A DNA stretch of 64,000 nt, taken from positions 806,001 through 870,000 of the forward strand of contig NZ_JAAVTX010000002.1 of the NCBI RefSeq assembly GCF_012163145.1. The letters run 5' to 3'. Shown here piece by piece: positions 51,938 through 60,780 of this stretch. Each line of letters begins with the position of its first letter. The stretch's first letter is position 1. Both the position numbers and the translations under genes were made by a program. The notes under the pieces were generated by a model, which made no database searches, was not told the origin of the DNA, and saw only the letters and a program-made list of their open reading frames with translations. The stretch is from Falsiroseomonas frigidaquae (lineage in GTDB: Bacteria; Pseudomonadota; Alphaproteobacteria; Acetobacterales; Acetobacteraceae).

Positions 51938-52726
51938 ATGTTCCAGACCGACGCAACCCCCGATTCCCGCATCGCCGGCGCCGCCGCCTTGCTGGCGGAT
52001 ATCCGCCGCGGCCGGCGGCAGCCCTGCCCCGGCCTGCCCGAAGGCCTCGGCCCCACCAGCATCGCCGAGGCCGAGGCCATCCAGCTCGCGACATATGCCG
52101 CGCTCGGCTGGAACATCGCCGGCTGGAAGGTCGGCCGTACCCGGGACCAGGCCATCGCCTGCCCGCTGCCCGACGCCACGGTGGCGCCCGCCGCAGACGC
52201 CACGCTGCACCTGCCGATCGGCTGCGCGATGGAGCTGGAAGTGGCGCTGCAGCTGCGCCAGGGGCTGGACGCCACGCTGCTGGCCGCCCTGCAGCCGGCC
52301 GACCTGCCGACGATCGCCGAGGCGGTGATCCTGTTCGAATTCTGCGAGAGCCGCTTCAGCAACGGGCGCAAGGCGAGCGACCTGGAGAAGCTGGCGGATT
52401 GCGTCACCAATGGAAGCTGCGTCTTCAGCCCCGCCACCGGCGCCTGGACCTGGGCGGATATCGAGACGCTGGAGATGCGCCTGACGGTGGACGGGATCGA
52501 GGTGGCGCGCCACGCCGGCCCGCACCGCGCCATGCCGCTGGCCGAGCTGGTGGCCGCCTGGCGCGACCGCTGCCTCGCCATCGGGCACCTGCCGAAGGCC
52601 GGCGAGATCATCACCCTCGGCAGCCAGACGGGCATGCTGCCGGTGCCCGCCGCCGGCGGGCTGCTGGTCGGCGAATGGGCCGGGCGCGGCCGCCTGGAAT
52701 GCCAGGTGGCGCCGCTCGGGAGCTGA
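51938..52726 (+). CDS. 2-keto-4-pentenoate hydratase-like (FAH-superfamily) protein
   Basis: A 262-residue protein of the hydratase/decarboxylase branch of the fumarylacetoacetate hydrolase superfamily. Typical features are AGWKVGRTRDQAIACPLPDA, MELEVALQLRQG and EAVILFEFCESRFSN, including the acidic metal-binding residues (E-x-E), and a C-terminal hydrophobic VGEWAGRGRLECQV. Members hydrate 2-hydroxypentadienoate in aromatic meta-cleavage, but no such pathway is nearby. ATG at 51938 with ggcaggagagcc upstream. The following gene starts 3 bp later. Confidence 0.78.
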   Translation: MFQTDATPDSRIAGAAALLADIRRGRRQPCPGLPEGLGPTSIAEAEAIQLATYAALGWNIAGWKVGRTRDQAIACPLPDATVAPAADATLHLPIGCAMELEVALQLRQGLDATLLAALQPADLPTIAEAVILFEFCESRFSNGRKASDLEKLADCVTNGSCVFSPATGAWTWADIETLEMRLTVDGIEVARHAGPHRAMPLAELVAAWRDRCLAIGHLPKAGEIITLGSQTGMLPVPAAGGLLVGEWAGRGRLECQVAPLGS

Positions 52727-52729
52727 GCG

Positions 52730-53113
52730 GTGGCGGAGGAGCCGGGCGCCGCGCCGCCGATCGCCCGGCTGCACGGCATGGGCGGGCACCTGCTGCTGTA
52801 CCCGGATCGCATCCGGCTGCTGCGGCACGGCCCCTGGTTCACCGCCGTGAACCTGCTGACGCATCTGGAGCGGGAGATGGAAACGACCATCCTGCTGCGC
52901 GACCTGGTGGCGGTGCATATGGTGCGGTCCCTGCTGCTGGTGCAGTTCCTGCGCCTGACCTATGCCGGCTGCCCGCCCCCCACGGGGCACTACCTGCGCG
53001 ACGCCTTCGCGGAAAACGCCTTCCTCTACAGCCTGGCGGACAACCGCCCGCTGCTGGCGATGCAGCACCACATCAGCAATGCGGCGGCCGGGATCCGGCG
53101 CGGCGGCGCCTAG
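52730..53113 (+). CDS. Hypothetical 127-aa protein
   Basis: A GTG-started frame (52730) directly after the hydratase-like gene. Sequence MGGHLLLYPDRIRLLRHGPWFTAVNLLTHLEREMETTILLRDLVAVHMVRSLLLVQFLRLTYAGCPPPTGHYLRDAFAENAF suggests an N-terminal beta sheet then helices. A PH-like fold was considered but is not established. No family assigned. Cotranscription with the upstream gene is likely. Confidence 0.5.
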   Translation: MAEEPGAAPPIARLHGMGGHLLLYPDRIRLLRHGPWFTAVNLLTHLEREMETTILLRDLVAVHMVRSLLLVQFLRLTYAGCPPPTGHYLRDAFAENAFLYSLADNRPLLAMQHHISNAAAGIRRGGA

Positions 53114-53133
53114 GCCGCGAGGGGTTCAAGGGT

Positions 53134-53349
53134 TCAGCGCGGCGGGTAGTCGGGGCGCGGCGGCAGCGGCCAGGCCTGCGCCTCCAGCCGATCGGCGGTG
53201 CCCGCGATCTGCGCGGCGGCAAGCGGGTGGCCAGAATCCAGCGCTTCCACCGCCAATTGCCGCAGCGCCGTCAGGATTGAGGCGAGGCCGCGCCCACCAC
53301 CCGTTCGCGGGAGCGCTTCGACCTCATCACGATCCGGGGGTAGAGACAT
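53134..53349 (-). CDS. Small hypothetical protein
   Basis: A 71-residue frame, MSLPPDRDEVEALPRTGGGRGLASILTALRQLAVEALDSGHPLAAAQIAGTADRLEAQAWPLPPRPDYPPR, mainly one amphipathic helix pair (about 24-58). Upstream extension to 53466 is not supported. No ribosome site is obvious. It shares its divergent leader with the SOS-type operator at 53461-53475, so SOS control in this direction is also possible. Confidence 0.4.
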   Translation of the reverse strand: MSLPPDRDEVEALPRTGGGRGLASILTALRQLAVEALDSGHPLAAAQIAGTADRLEAQAWPLPPRPDYPPR

Positions 53350-53443
53350 TTTCGTATATTGACGCGGCCCGGGGCGGACGCACAGGCGAACCTTTCCACC
53401 GCCGCAGGAAGCGTTGTTCACAAAAACGCGATCAGCCGCCCGC

Positions 53444-53475
53444 TTGCGGTATCGCCAAAAGAACATAACATGAAC
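53444..53475 (+). promoter_or_regulatory. LexA-type box overlapping a promoter (GAAC-N7-GAAC)
   Basis: GAAC at 53461-53464 and again at 53472-53475 are separated by seven bases (ataacat), exactly the GTTC-N7-GTTC (inverted view) operator of alphaproteobacterial LexA. TTGCGG (53444-53449) and TAACAT (53466-53471), 16 bp apart, are a plausible -35/-10 pair, so the box covers the -10. It lies 39 bp before the radical-SAM gene start. The direct-repeat form is characteristic; a single match by chance is possible. Confidence 0.7.
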
Positions 53476-53513
53476 TAAATCCGATCAGGATGTATGGCTG
53501 ATGGAGTTGCCCC

Positions 53514-54764
53514 ATGGAGTTGCTCCGAAAGCTTGAGATCCTGGCCGATGCGGCGAAATACGATGCCTCCTGCGCCTCCTCCGGCACCACGAAGCGCAAC
53601 AGCCTGAAGGGCGGGCTGGGCAGCACCGAGGGCAGCGGCATCTGCCATGCCTATGCGCCGGACGGGCGCTGCATCTCGCTGCTCAAGCTGCTGCTGACCA
53701 ATGCCTGCGTCTTCGACTGCGCCTATTGCATCAACCGCGCTTCCTCCAACACGCAGCGCGCCCGCTTCACGGTGGAGGAGGTGGTGCAGCTCACGCTGGG
53801 CTTCTACCGGCGCAACACCATCGAGGGGCTGTTCCTGTCCTCGGGCATCATCCGCTCGCCGGACTACACGATGGAGCAGGTGGTGCGCGTGGCCCGCGTG
53901 CTGCGGCTGGAGCACGGCTTCCGCGGCTACATCCATCTGAAGACCATCCCGGATGCGTCGCCGGAATTGCTGGCGGAGGCCGGGCTCTATGCCGACCGGC
54001 TGTCCATCAACATGGAGCTGCCTACCATCGCCGGCCTGGAATCCCTGGCGCCGGAGAAGGACTTTCGCCGGATCCGCCACGCCATGGCCGGGCTGCGGAC
54101 GCGCATCGAGGTCGCGCAGGACGAGGCCAGGACCGCCCGGCGGGCCTCCCCGAAAAAATTCGCGCCGGCGGGGCAGAGCACGCAGATGATCGTCGGCGCC
54201 GATGGGGCGGATGACGGCGCCATCCTGGGCACGGCCACCGACCTCTACGCCGGCTACCGCATGCGGCGGGTCTACTACTCCGCCTACTCGCCCATTCCCG
54301 ACGCTTCCCGCCTGCTGCCGCCCACGGCGCCGCCACTGGTGCGGGAACACCGGCTGTACCAGGCGGATTGGCTGCTGCGCTTCTACGGCTTCTCGCGGGA
54401 GGAGGTGATGGCCGGCGGCCAGGGCGGCATGCTTGATCTCGAGCTGGATCCAAAGACGGCCTGGGCACTGCAATCCCGGGCAAATTTCCCGGTGGACCTG
54501 AACACGGCGCCGCGGGAGGCGCTGCTGCGCGTGCCGGGGCTGGGGGCGAAGACGGTGGATCGCCTGATCGCCGCGCGACGCCACACCCGCCTGCGCGCCG
54601 CGGACCTCGCCCGGCTGCGCGTCAGCCTGGCCAAGGTGCTGCCCTTCGTGGTGCTGGCGGACCATGTGCCGCGCGGGCTGGATGGGGCCGGGCTGCGCAG
54701 CCGCCTGCTGCCCGCCACCGCCTTCGCGGCCGCCGCGCGCCCCGTGCAGATGACGCTGTTCTGA
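53514..54764 (+). CDS. Radical-SAM DNA modification/repair protein (UdgX-linked family)
   Basis: A 416-residue radical-SAM enzyme of the family that pairs with UdgX-type glycosylases (TIGR03916-like). The cluster ligands are in CVFDCAYCINRAS (CX3CX2C, near 64-76). YIHLKTIPDASPELLAEAGLYADRLSINMELPT is the SAM-fold continuation. A helix-hairpin-helix follows near 325-355 (NTAPREALLRVPGLGAKTVDRLIAARR), for DNA binding. The last residues PVQMTLF form a QxTLF peptide at the extreme C-terminus, matching the beta-clamp-binding motif. Substrate is unknown; a repair or base-modification role is inferred from partners. A LexA-type box lies upstream. Confidence 0.85.
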   Translation: MELLRKLEILADAAKYDASCASSGTTKRNSLKGGLGSTEGSGICHAYAPDGRCISLLKLLLTNACVFDCAYCINRASSNTQRARFTVEEVVQLTLGFYRRNTIEGLFLSSGIIRSPDYTMEQVVRVARVLRLEHGFRGYIHLKTIPDASPELLAEAGLYADRLSINMELPTIAGLESLAPEKDFRRIRHAMAGLRTRIEVAQDEARTARRASPKKFAPAGQSTQMIVGADGADDGAILGTATDLYAGYRMRRVYYSAYSPIPDASRLLPPTAPPLVREHRLYQADWLLRFYGFSREEVMAGGQGGMLDLELDPKTAWALQSRANFPVDLNTAPREALLRVPGLGAKTVDRLIAARRHTRLRAADLARLRVSLAKVLPFVVLADHVPRGLDGAGLRSRLLPATAFAAAARPVQMTLF

Positions 54765-56293
54765 TGCCGGCGCTGGCCCAGCGGCCCGGAGTGGCGGTGA
54801 CGCTGCCCGGCCCCGCGGATTTCCCTGCCTGGCGGCAGGCGGCGCGCGGGCTGGTGGCGGCCGATATCCGCCCGGAGCAGGCCGAATGGGTGGTGGCGGG
54901 CGAATTGCCCGGCCTGCTGGCGCAGGCACCGGCGCCACCGCCATCGGCCGCGCCCTTCAGCGTGCCGCGCGCCTTCCTCGACCAGGCGGAGATCGCCATC
55001 CGCCACAGCGACCCGGAGCGCTTCGCGCTGCTGTACGGCCTGCTCTGGCGCCTGGTGCATGGCGAGCGCCACCTGATGCAGGCGGCGACGGACCCGGCGG
55101 TGATCCGCCTGTCCACCCTGGCCAAGGCGGTGCGCCGCGACGCCCACAAGATGCACGCCTTCGTCCGCTTCCGGGAGGTCCAGGCCGAGGACGGCCCGCG
55201 CCACATCGCCTGGTTCGAACCCGACCATCACATCGAGGAGGCGGAAGCGGAGTTCTTCCTCCGCCGCTTCGCCAGCCTGCGCTGGTCCATCGTCACGCCG
55301 CGCCGCAGCGTCGCCTGGGACGGGCGGGCACTGTCCTTCGGCCCCGGCGGCCGGCGGGCGGATGTGCCGCCGGATGATGCGATGGAGCCGCTGTGGCGTG
55401 CCTACTACGCCAGCATCTTCAACCCGGCACGGCTGAAGCCAGGCGCCATGCGCGCCGAGATGCCGCGCAAATACTGGCGCAACCTGCCCGAGGCGGCGGA
55501 GATCCCGCGCCTGATGGCGGAAGCCCCTCGGCGGGTGGCGGAGATGGTGGAACGCGCCGCCGCGGCCCCCAATCCCCGCCCGCAGAAGCCCCGCCACCTG
55601 CAGGCCTTCCCTCGGGACGCCGGGCATCTTTCCGCGCCGCCGCACGTTGCCCGGGACATGCCAACCCCGATCGACGCCCCTTCAGATCCCGCTCTCGCCC
55701 TGGCCGCGCTGCGGGAGGAACTGCTTTCCCGGCCCGACCTGCCCGAATTCGCCGCCCGCGCCACCCAGCCGGTCTTCGGCGAGGGCCCGCTCGGCGCCAG
55801 CCTGATGTTCGTCGGCGAACAGCCGGGCGACGAGGAGGATATCGCCGGCCGCCCCTTTGTCGGCCCCGCCGGGCGGCTGCTGGACCGCGCCCTGGCGCAG
55901 GCGGGGGTGGAGCGGCGGGACGCCTACCTGACCAATGCCGTGAAGCACTTCAAATTCACCCCCACCGGCAAGCGCCGCATCCACCAGTCGCCGGATGCCG
56001 GCGACATCACCTATTACCGCCCCTTCCTGGCGCGGGAGGTGGCGGCGGTGGCGCCACAGCTGGTGGTCTCGCTGGGTGCCTCGGCGCTGGCGGCGCTGAC
56101 GGGCAAGAAGCTGCCGGTGCTGAAGACGCGGGGGCAGGTGGTGACGGGCCTCACGGGCCACCCGGTCTTCGTCACCGTCCATCCCAGCTACCTGCTGCGG
56201 CTACCGGATCCACAGGCGCAGGCGGATGGCTTCGTCGCCTTCGTAGCCGATCTGCGGGCGGCGCATCAATCGGCCGGGGCCGCCCTGGCCTGA
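54764..56293 (+). CDS. udgX: DUF4130-UdgX fusion, uracil-DNA crosslinking glycosylase-like
   Basis: A 509-residue fusion. The N-terminal part (about 1-260) matches the SAM-linked DUF4130-type domain (LLRRFASLRWSIVTPRRSVAWDGRAL). After a Pro-rich linker (about 270-310), the C-terminal domain is a UdgX-type uracil glycosylase: GEQPGDEEDIAGRPFVGPAGRLLD and KHFKFTPTGKRRIHQSP. In mycobacterial UdgX the His of KRRIH forms a covalent bond with the abasic sugar after uracil excision; the His is present here. The ATG overlaps the upstream stop by 1 bp, so the two act together. Confidence 0.9.
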   Translation: MPALAQRPGVAVTLPGPADFPAWRQAARGLVAADIRPEQAEWVVAGELPGLLAQAPAPPPSAAPFSVPRAFLDQAEIAIRHSDPERFALLYGLLWRLVHGERHLMQAATDPAVIRLSTLAKAVRRDAHKMHAFVRFREVQAEDGPRHIAWFEPDHHIEEAEAEFFLRRFASLRWSIVTPRRSVAWDGRALSFGPGGRRADVPPDDAMEPLWRAYYASIFNPARLKPGAMRAEMPRKYWRNLPEAAEIPRLMAEAPRRVAEMVERAAAAPNPRPQKPRHLQAFPRDAGHLSAPPHVARDMPTPIDAPSDPALALAALREELLSRPDLPEFAARATQPVFGEGPLGASLMFVGEQPGDEEDIAGRPFVGPAGRLLDRALAQAGVERRDAYLTNAVKHFKFTPTGKRRIHQSPDAGDITYYRPFLAREVAAVAPQLVVSLGASALAALTGKKLPVLKTRGQVVTGLTGHPVFVTVHPSYLLRLPDPQAQADGFVAFVADLRAAHQSAGAALA

Positions 56294-56340
56294 TGCACTT
56301 TACACAATAAAATCAAACCTTTAGTCGGCATCCGTCTGGA

Positions 56341-56369
56341 TTGCCGCCGTCGAACGAGCCCGTTATCAT
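56341..56369 (+). promoter_or_regulatory. Putative promoter of the Calx-beta protein gene
   Basis: TTGCCG (56341-56346) and TATCAT (56364-56369) with a 17-bp spacer, in an A/T-rich stretch of 56300-56397 that stands out from its surroundings. Leader about 20 nt. Confidence 0.5.
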
Positions 56370-56397
56370 TTCGTAAATTTCCGGGAACGGTTCGGTC

Positions 56398-59385
56398 GTG
56401 TCGCAACGCAATCCCTACTGGACACCCCTCCAGGCCCTGTCGGCGCGGGCCGCCTTCGATACCACCAACACCTTCCTGACCTTCAGCCCCACCCCCTGGC
56501 AGTCCACCCATGAGGGGGAGGCCGTGGCGCGCGATGCCATCAACGCCACGATGGGCTTCGACATGATGCACGTGCGGCTGGAGCTTGGCGCGGCCTATGA
56601 TTTCCGCTCCTTCGGCAACGCAGCGACCGAGCTCGCCATCTTCGATTCGTCTGGATACCTGCTGCTGTCCTTCGATTCCGATGATTACGGCCTGAGCGGC
56701 GGCATCGACACGATCCTGGACTTCCTGCCGAGCTACACCGGCACCCACTACCTCGCCATCGGCTATCTCGGCGGGGGCGGGGGCAGCTACGAGGTCATCG
56801 CGACCGAGGATCTCCATGCGGATGGCTTCAACGGCCCGCCAAAGGCGCTGACCGTCAATCCGGTGCCGACGCAGCGGAGCGAGGGCGACTACGGCTGGAC
56901 CGATTTCCACGTCACCGTCGACCGCAGCGGCGACCTCAGTGGCAGCGTCGCCGCCACCTGGCGGATCACCGGCCGCGGCGACAACCCCGCCGATGCCGGC
57001 GATTTCGAAAGCACCTTCGGCACGGTCCGCTTCGCCGCTGGCGAGAGCAGCAGGATCATCACGCTGCGGATCAAGGCCGACATCGCGGTCGAGGCGGATG
57101 AGACCTTCACGGTCACGCTCAGCGACCTGACCCCCGGCTTCCTGCTGCTGAACGCCACGGTCCAGGGCACCATCTTCGATGACGATGCCAACGCGATCCT
57201 GCTGGACGTCTTCCCGGACGTTCCCCGGCAGCCGGAGGGCAGCGCGGATGGCGTGACGGCGATCAGCTTCACCATCCAGCGCAGCGGCGGGCTGGACCGG
57301 GCGGTGACGGTACCATGGACCACGATCGGCAGCCTCGACGCCGCAGATTTCGTGGGCGGCGTGGCGCCCGAGGGCATCCTGAGCTTCGCGCCGGGTGAAA
57401 CGACGCAGCGCGTCACGGTGCAGGTGCGGGCCGACCGGGACCATGAGCCGGACGAGACCGTGGCCATCTGGCTGTGGTCCCTGCCGACCGGCGTGCACCG
57501 GGGCGAGGTGATCCGCGAGGCCATCATCGCCAATGACGATGCGCCGCCGCCCAGCTTCAGCCTGGTCGGCGATACGATGATTCGGGAAGGCAATGGCGGC
57601 GGCGACGCGCCCCGCTTCGGCATCCGGCGCGGGGGCGACGCCTCCGCCACGCAGACCGTCACCTGGACCCTCGCGCCCTGGTCCCATGACTACCCCTCCC
57701 TCGACGCCGGGGATTTCGAGGCCGGCGTGCTGCCCTCCGGCAGCGTCACCTTCGCGCCGGGCGAAACCTGGAAGCCCATCACGCTCGGCATCCGCCAGGA
57801 CCGGGTGTGGGAGGCGGATGAGCAGTTCCTCCTCAGCCTCGGCGAGGCGCCCGCCGGCAGCACGATCCAGGATGGCGTGGTCCTGGGCACGGTCCTCAAC
57901 GACGACAGGCAGCCCGCGCGGGTCACGGCCGATTTCGGCGACGCCCTCCGCGAAGGCACGGGGTCCGGCGTGGTTGCGCGGCGCATCACCCTGACGCGTG
58001 AATCGCCACTCGACACGCAAAGCCGGGTCGGATGGTCCGTGCTGGGCGGCAGCGCCCCGCATCTGGCCGATGCCGCCGACTTCCTGAACGGTATCCTGCC
58101 CTCCGGCGTCGTCGTCTTCGCGCCGGGCGAGACCAGCAGGACCGTGACGATCCGCACCCTGCGGGATGCGACGCCGGAGCAGGACGAGACGTATCAGCTC
58201 GTGCTGCAGGACCTCGATACCGGCGTCGAGATGGACCAGGCCTGGCTCTGGATCACCGACGACGACACGCCGGCCACGACCTACACGATCAGCCCGGCCA
58301 CCAGCGCCCTGGCCGAGGGTTCCGGCTCGGGTGTCAGCGTGCATGTCTTCACCGTGACCCGCCAGGGCGACCTTTCCGAGGCCGACGAGATCGCCTGGTC
58401 GGCGCGGGGCCATGGCGCCAATCCGGCGGATGCGGCGGATTTCCAGAATGGCGTGCTGCCCGGCGGGCGCATCCTTTTCGCCGCCGGCCAGTCGGAGCAG
58501 ACGCTGAAGGTACGGGTGCTGCGCGACCTGGTGGCGGAGGCCGATGAGGGCTTCGCCGTCACCCTGGCCCCCGGCAATGGCCTGCCCGGCGCCACGGCCA
58601 CCGCAACCATCCGCAATGACGAGCCGCAGCCGGCGGCCCCGGTGCCCCGCTTCGACCTGGCGCTGTCCGCCGCGGTGCGGGAGGGCACGGGCAACGGCGT
58701 GGTAGTGCATACCGCGACCCTGACGCGCGATGCGGGGCTGGACCAGCCCGCCCGCATCGCCTGGAGCGCGGCGGGACATGGCGCGGCACCGGTGGAGGCC
58801 GCGGATTTCCAGAACGGCGTGATGCCTTCGGGCATCTTCGTCTTCGCCCCGGGCGAAGCCAGCCAGTCGGTCAGGATCCGCACCCTCCGCGACCGGGAGG
58901 TGGAGGCGGATGAAAGCTTCACCCTGCAATTGCGGAACCTCGATACCGGCGCCGTCCTGTCGCCGGATACGGGTGGCGGCGCCATCACGCTGATCGACGA
59001 CGACACCGGCTACCGGATCACGCCAACCAGCACCGCGCTTGCGGAAGGCACCGGCGTCGGCGTCAGCGTCCATGTCTTCACGGTCACGCGGCTGGGCGAC
59101 GCCTCGGCCGCTTCCAGCCTCACCTGGTCCGCCGCCGGCAGCGGCGCCAACCCGGCCGATGCGGCGGATTTCCTCGGCGGGGTGCTGCCGGGCGGCCGGC
59201 TGGTCTTCGCGGCCGGCGAGACCAGCCAGACGGTCAAGCTGCGCGTGCTGCGCGATGCGCTGGCGGAGGCGGATGAGGGCTTCCTGCTGCGCCTGCCGGG
59301 CGTCAGCGCGACGGGCCTGATCCTGGACGACGATACCGCCCGGCTCGCCGCCAGCACCGCCGCCGACCTGCATCTGCTGGGCTGA
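56398..59385 (+). CDS. Seven-repeat Calx-beta domain protein
   Basis: A 995-residue protein. The N-terminal domain (about 1-145) has a pre-peptidase-like beta sandwich (AAYDFRSFGNAATELAIFDSSGYLLLSFDSDD). About seven Calx-beta-like repeats of 110-120 residues follow, each ending in a DDD/NDD or DDE motif and containing DFxxGxLPxGxxxFAPGETS and EADExF acidic Ca2+-binding turns. There is no signal peptide and no RTX nonapeptide, yet the C-terminal ADLHLLG resembles an uncleaved type I secretion end. GTG start at 56398. A surface/adhesin role is inferred. Confidence 0.75.
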   Translation: MSQRNPYWTPLQALSARAAFDTTNTFLTFSPTPWQSTHEGEAVARDAINATMGFDMMHVRLELGAAYDFRSFGNAATELAIFDSSGYLLLSFDSDDYGLSGGIDTILDFLPSYTGTHYLAIGYLGGGGGSYEVIATEDLHADGFNGPPKALTVNPVPTQRSEGDYGWTDFHVTVDRSGDLSGSVAATWRITGRGDNPADAGDFESTFGTVRFAAGESSRIITLRIKADIAVEADETFTVTLSDLTPGFLLLNATVQGTIFDDDANAILLDVFPDVPRQPEGSADGVTAISFTIQRSGGLDRAVTVPWTTIGSLDAADFVGGVAPEGILSFAPGETTQRVTVQVRADRDHEPDETVAIWLWSLPTGVHRGEVIREAIIANDDAPPPSFSLVGDTMIREGNGGGDAPRFGIRRGGDASATQTVTWTLAPWSHDYPSLDAGDFEAGVLPSGSVTFAPGETWKPITLGIRQDRVWEADEQFLLSLGEAPAGSTIQDGVVLGTVLNDDRQPARVTADFGDALREGTGSGVVARRITLTRESPLDTQSRVGWSVLGGSAPHLADAADFLNGILPSGVVVFAPGETSRTVTIRTLRDATPEQDETYQLVLQDLDTGVEMDQAWLWITDDDTPATTYTISPATSALAEGSGSGVSVHVFTVTRQGDLSEADEIAWSARGHGANPADAADFQNGVLPGGRILFAAGQSEQTLKVRVLRDLVAEADEGFAVTLAPGNGLPGATATATIRNDEPQPAAPVPRFDLALSAAVREGTGNGVVVHTATLTRDAGLDQPARIAWSAAGHGAAPVEAADFQNGVMPSGIFVFAPGEASQSVRIRTLRDREVEADESFTLQLRNLDTGAVLSPDTGGGAITLIDDDTGYRITPTSTALAEGTGVGVSVHVFTVTRLGDASAASSLTWSAAGSGANPADAADFLGGVLPGGRLVFAAGETSQTVKLRVLRDALAEADEGFLLRLPGVSATGLILDDDTARLAASTAADLHLLG

Positions 59386-59528
59386 CGGCGCCCGCCCGGA
59401 TCGGCCTGCCGCCGCGGACCCAGGCAGCCCCTATGTTCGCGATCGAAACTGCTACATCGACCGTGCCGCAGCGACCGGACAGACTGTGCAGGCAAGGCAA
59501 CCCTGACCACCGAGGAAGAAACCAGATC

Positions 59529-59927
59529 ATGCGTAAGATCACGATGACCGGCCTGCTGATCGGCAGCCTCGCCACCCTCGCGCCTGGCATGGCCTCCGCC
59601 CAGGCCGCCTACACCTGGCAGGGCCCGACCCTGCTCTCCGCCGGCAACACCATGAATGGCTGCCGCCTGCGGACGCCGCTGGCCACCCATTCCGGCAGCC
59701 TGGGGCTGAGCAACATCTTCCTGACCGTCCGCAACGACGGCCAGCACCCGGTCCGCATCACCGCCAATGTGGAGCTGTCGGGCAACAACAGCCGCAAATC
59801 CGGCCCCATCAGCTCCGGCGTGATCCCGGCCGGCGGCCAGGCCTCGATCCAGACCATGACGCCGGGCGGCTCGACGCGGGACGGCACGACGCTGCGGGTG
59901 ACCTTCACCAGCTGCGCGCCCGCCTGA
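59529..59927 (+). CDS. Small secreted protein of unknown function
   Basis: A 132-residue protein, signal peptide MRKITMTGLLIGSLATLAPGMASAQA. The mature domain (WQGPTLLSAGNTMNGCRLRTPLATHSGSLGLSNIFLTVRNDGQHPVRITANVELSGN) is a beta-sandwich-like fold with two cysteines (near 45 and 129) that could bridge. ggaagaaa precedes the ATG. It resembles other Acetobacteraceae secreted hypotheticals; no function assigned. It follows the Calx-beta gene in the same direction with a 143-bp gap. Confidence 0.6.
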   Translation: MRKITMTGLLIGSLATLAPGMASAQAAYTWQGPTLLSAGNTMNGCRLRTPLATHSGSLGLSNIFLTVRNDGQHPVRITANVELSGNNSRKSGPISSGVIPAGGQASIQTMTPGGSTRDGTTLRVTFTSCAPA

Positions 59928-59937
59928 GCAGGCGCCC

Positions 59938-60777
59938 TCAATTCAGGCGCTGGCGCAGCTCCTCCAGCAGGCCGCGCACCCGCGTGGCCTGCAGCCCCTG
60001 CGGCACCAGTTCCAGGAATCGCTCCAGCGCCGCGATGGCCGCACCGATCCGGTCCAGGCGCTGGTGCATCAGCCCGGCCTCCCGCCATAGCGGCGCGGCA
60101 TCGGGGGCGATGCGCAGCATGTCCTCGGTACAGGCCACCGCGCCGGGCAGGTCGCCGTCACGCAGGCGGCGCACCTTGATGTTGTTCTGCAGCCGCAGCA
60201 GCACGGCGCGCTTGTCCATCGGCGCCAGGGTGGCTGGGCCGAGTTCCGCCTGCTCGCCCGCGAAGCGCTTCAGGGTGGCGCGCAGCTCCCGCGCCTCCAT
60301 CGCCTGGCCGCCGGCGAAGACATCCACCACCACCTTGCCCCGGCCGGCCAGCGCAATCAGGAAATGGCCCGGGAAATCCACGCCATGCGCCTCCCACCCC
60401 GCCGCTTCCGCCGCGTGCAGCCAGAGGATGCCGAGCGCCACGGGCAGGCCGCGGCGACGATCCATCACCCGCAGCAGATTGGCATTGGCCAGGTCGTCAT
60501 AGGTGTCGCCATCGCCGCCATAGCCGAAGCGGCCATGGATCACCTCGGCCAGCACCGCGCGGCGGCGGGCGACATCGCCGGCATCGGCGTCCCGGTCCGC
60601 GGCGGCGGCCTGCACTGCCTCCCGCGCCAAGGCGGTGAGGTGCTCGGCGCCGGCCCGCCAGTCGAGCTCCGGCGCATCCAGCCGCGCGAGCTGCAGCGCC
60701 GCCGCGGCGATGTCGATTTCGAGATCGGGCAGGCTGCCCACCGCGACCAGCGCCGCGCGCGCCTCCGCCAGGCTCAC
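59938..60777 (-). CDS. SirB1 family protein (transglutaminase-like with TPR)
   Basis: A 279-residue cytoplasmic protein of the SirB1 family. The N-terminal transglutaminase-like domain contains RRGLPVALGILWLHAAEAAGWEAHGVDFPGHFLIALAGRGKVVVDVFAGGQAM, and a TPR-like C-terminus (AVACTEDMLRIAPDAAPLWREAGLMHQRLDRIGAAIAALERFLELVPQ) follows. In gamma-proteobacteria SirB1 is linked to virulence regulation but its mechanism is unclear; in alphaproteobacteria the role is unknown. It lies 4 bp after the HIT gene start region in the same transcript. Confidence 0.82.
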   Translation of the reverse strand: MSLAEARAALVAVGSLPDLEIDIAAAALQLARLDAPELDWRAGAEHLTALAREAVQAAAADRDADAGDVARRRAVLAEVIHGRFGYGGDGDTYDDLANANLLRVMDRRRGLPVALGILWLHAAEAAGWEAHGVDFPGHFLIALAGRGKVVVDVFAGGQAMEARELRATLKRFAGEQAELGPATLAPMDKRAVLLRLQNNIKVRRLRDGDLPGAVACTEDMLRIAPDAAPLWREAGLMHQRLDRIGAAIAALERFLELVPQGLQATRVRGLLEELRQRLN

Positions 60778-60780
60778 GCC

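Noticed and set aside
56266..59373. 1035-codon frame antisense to the Calx-beta gene
   Set aside because: Repeating pattern follows the Calx-beta repeats of the other strand; no independent start, signal or family.
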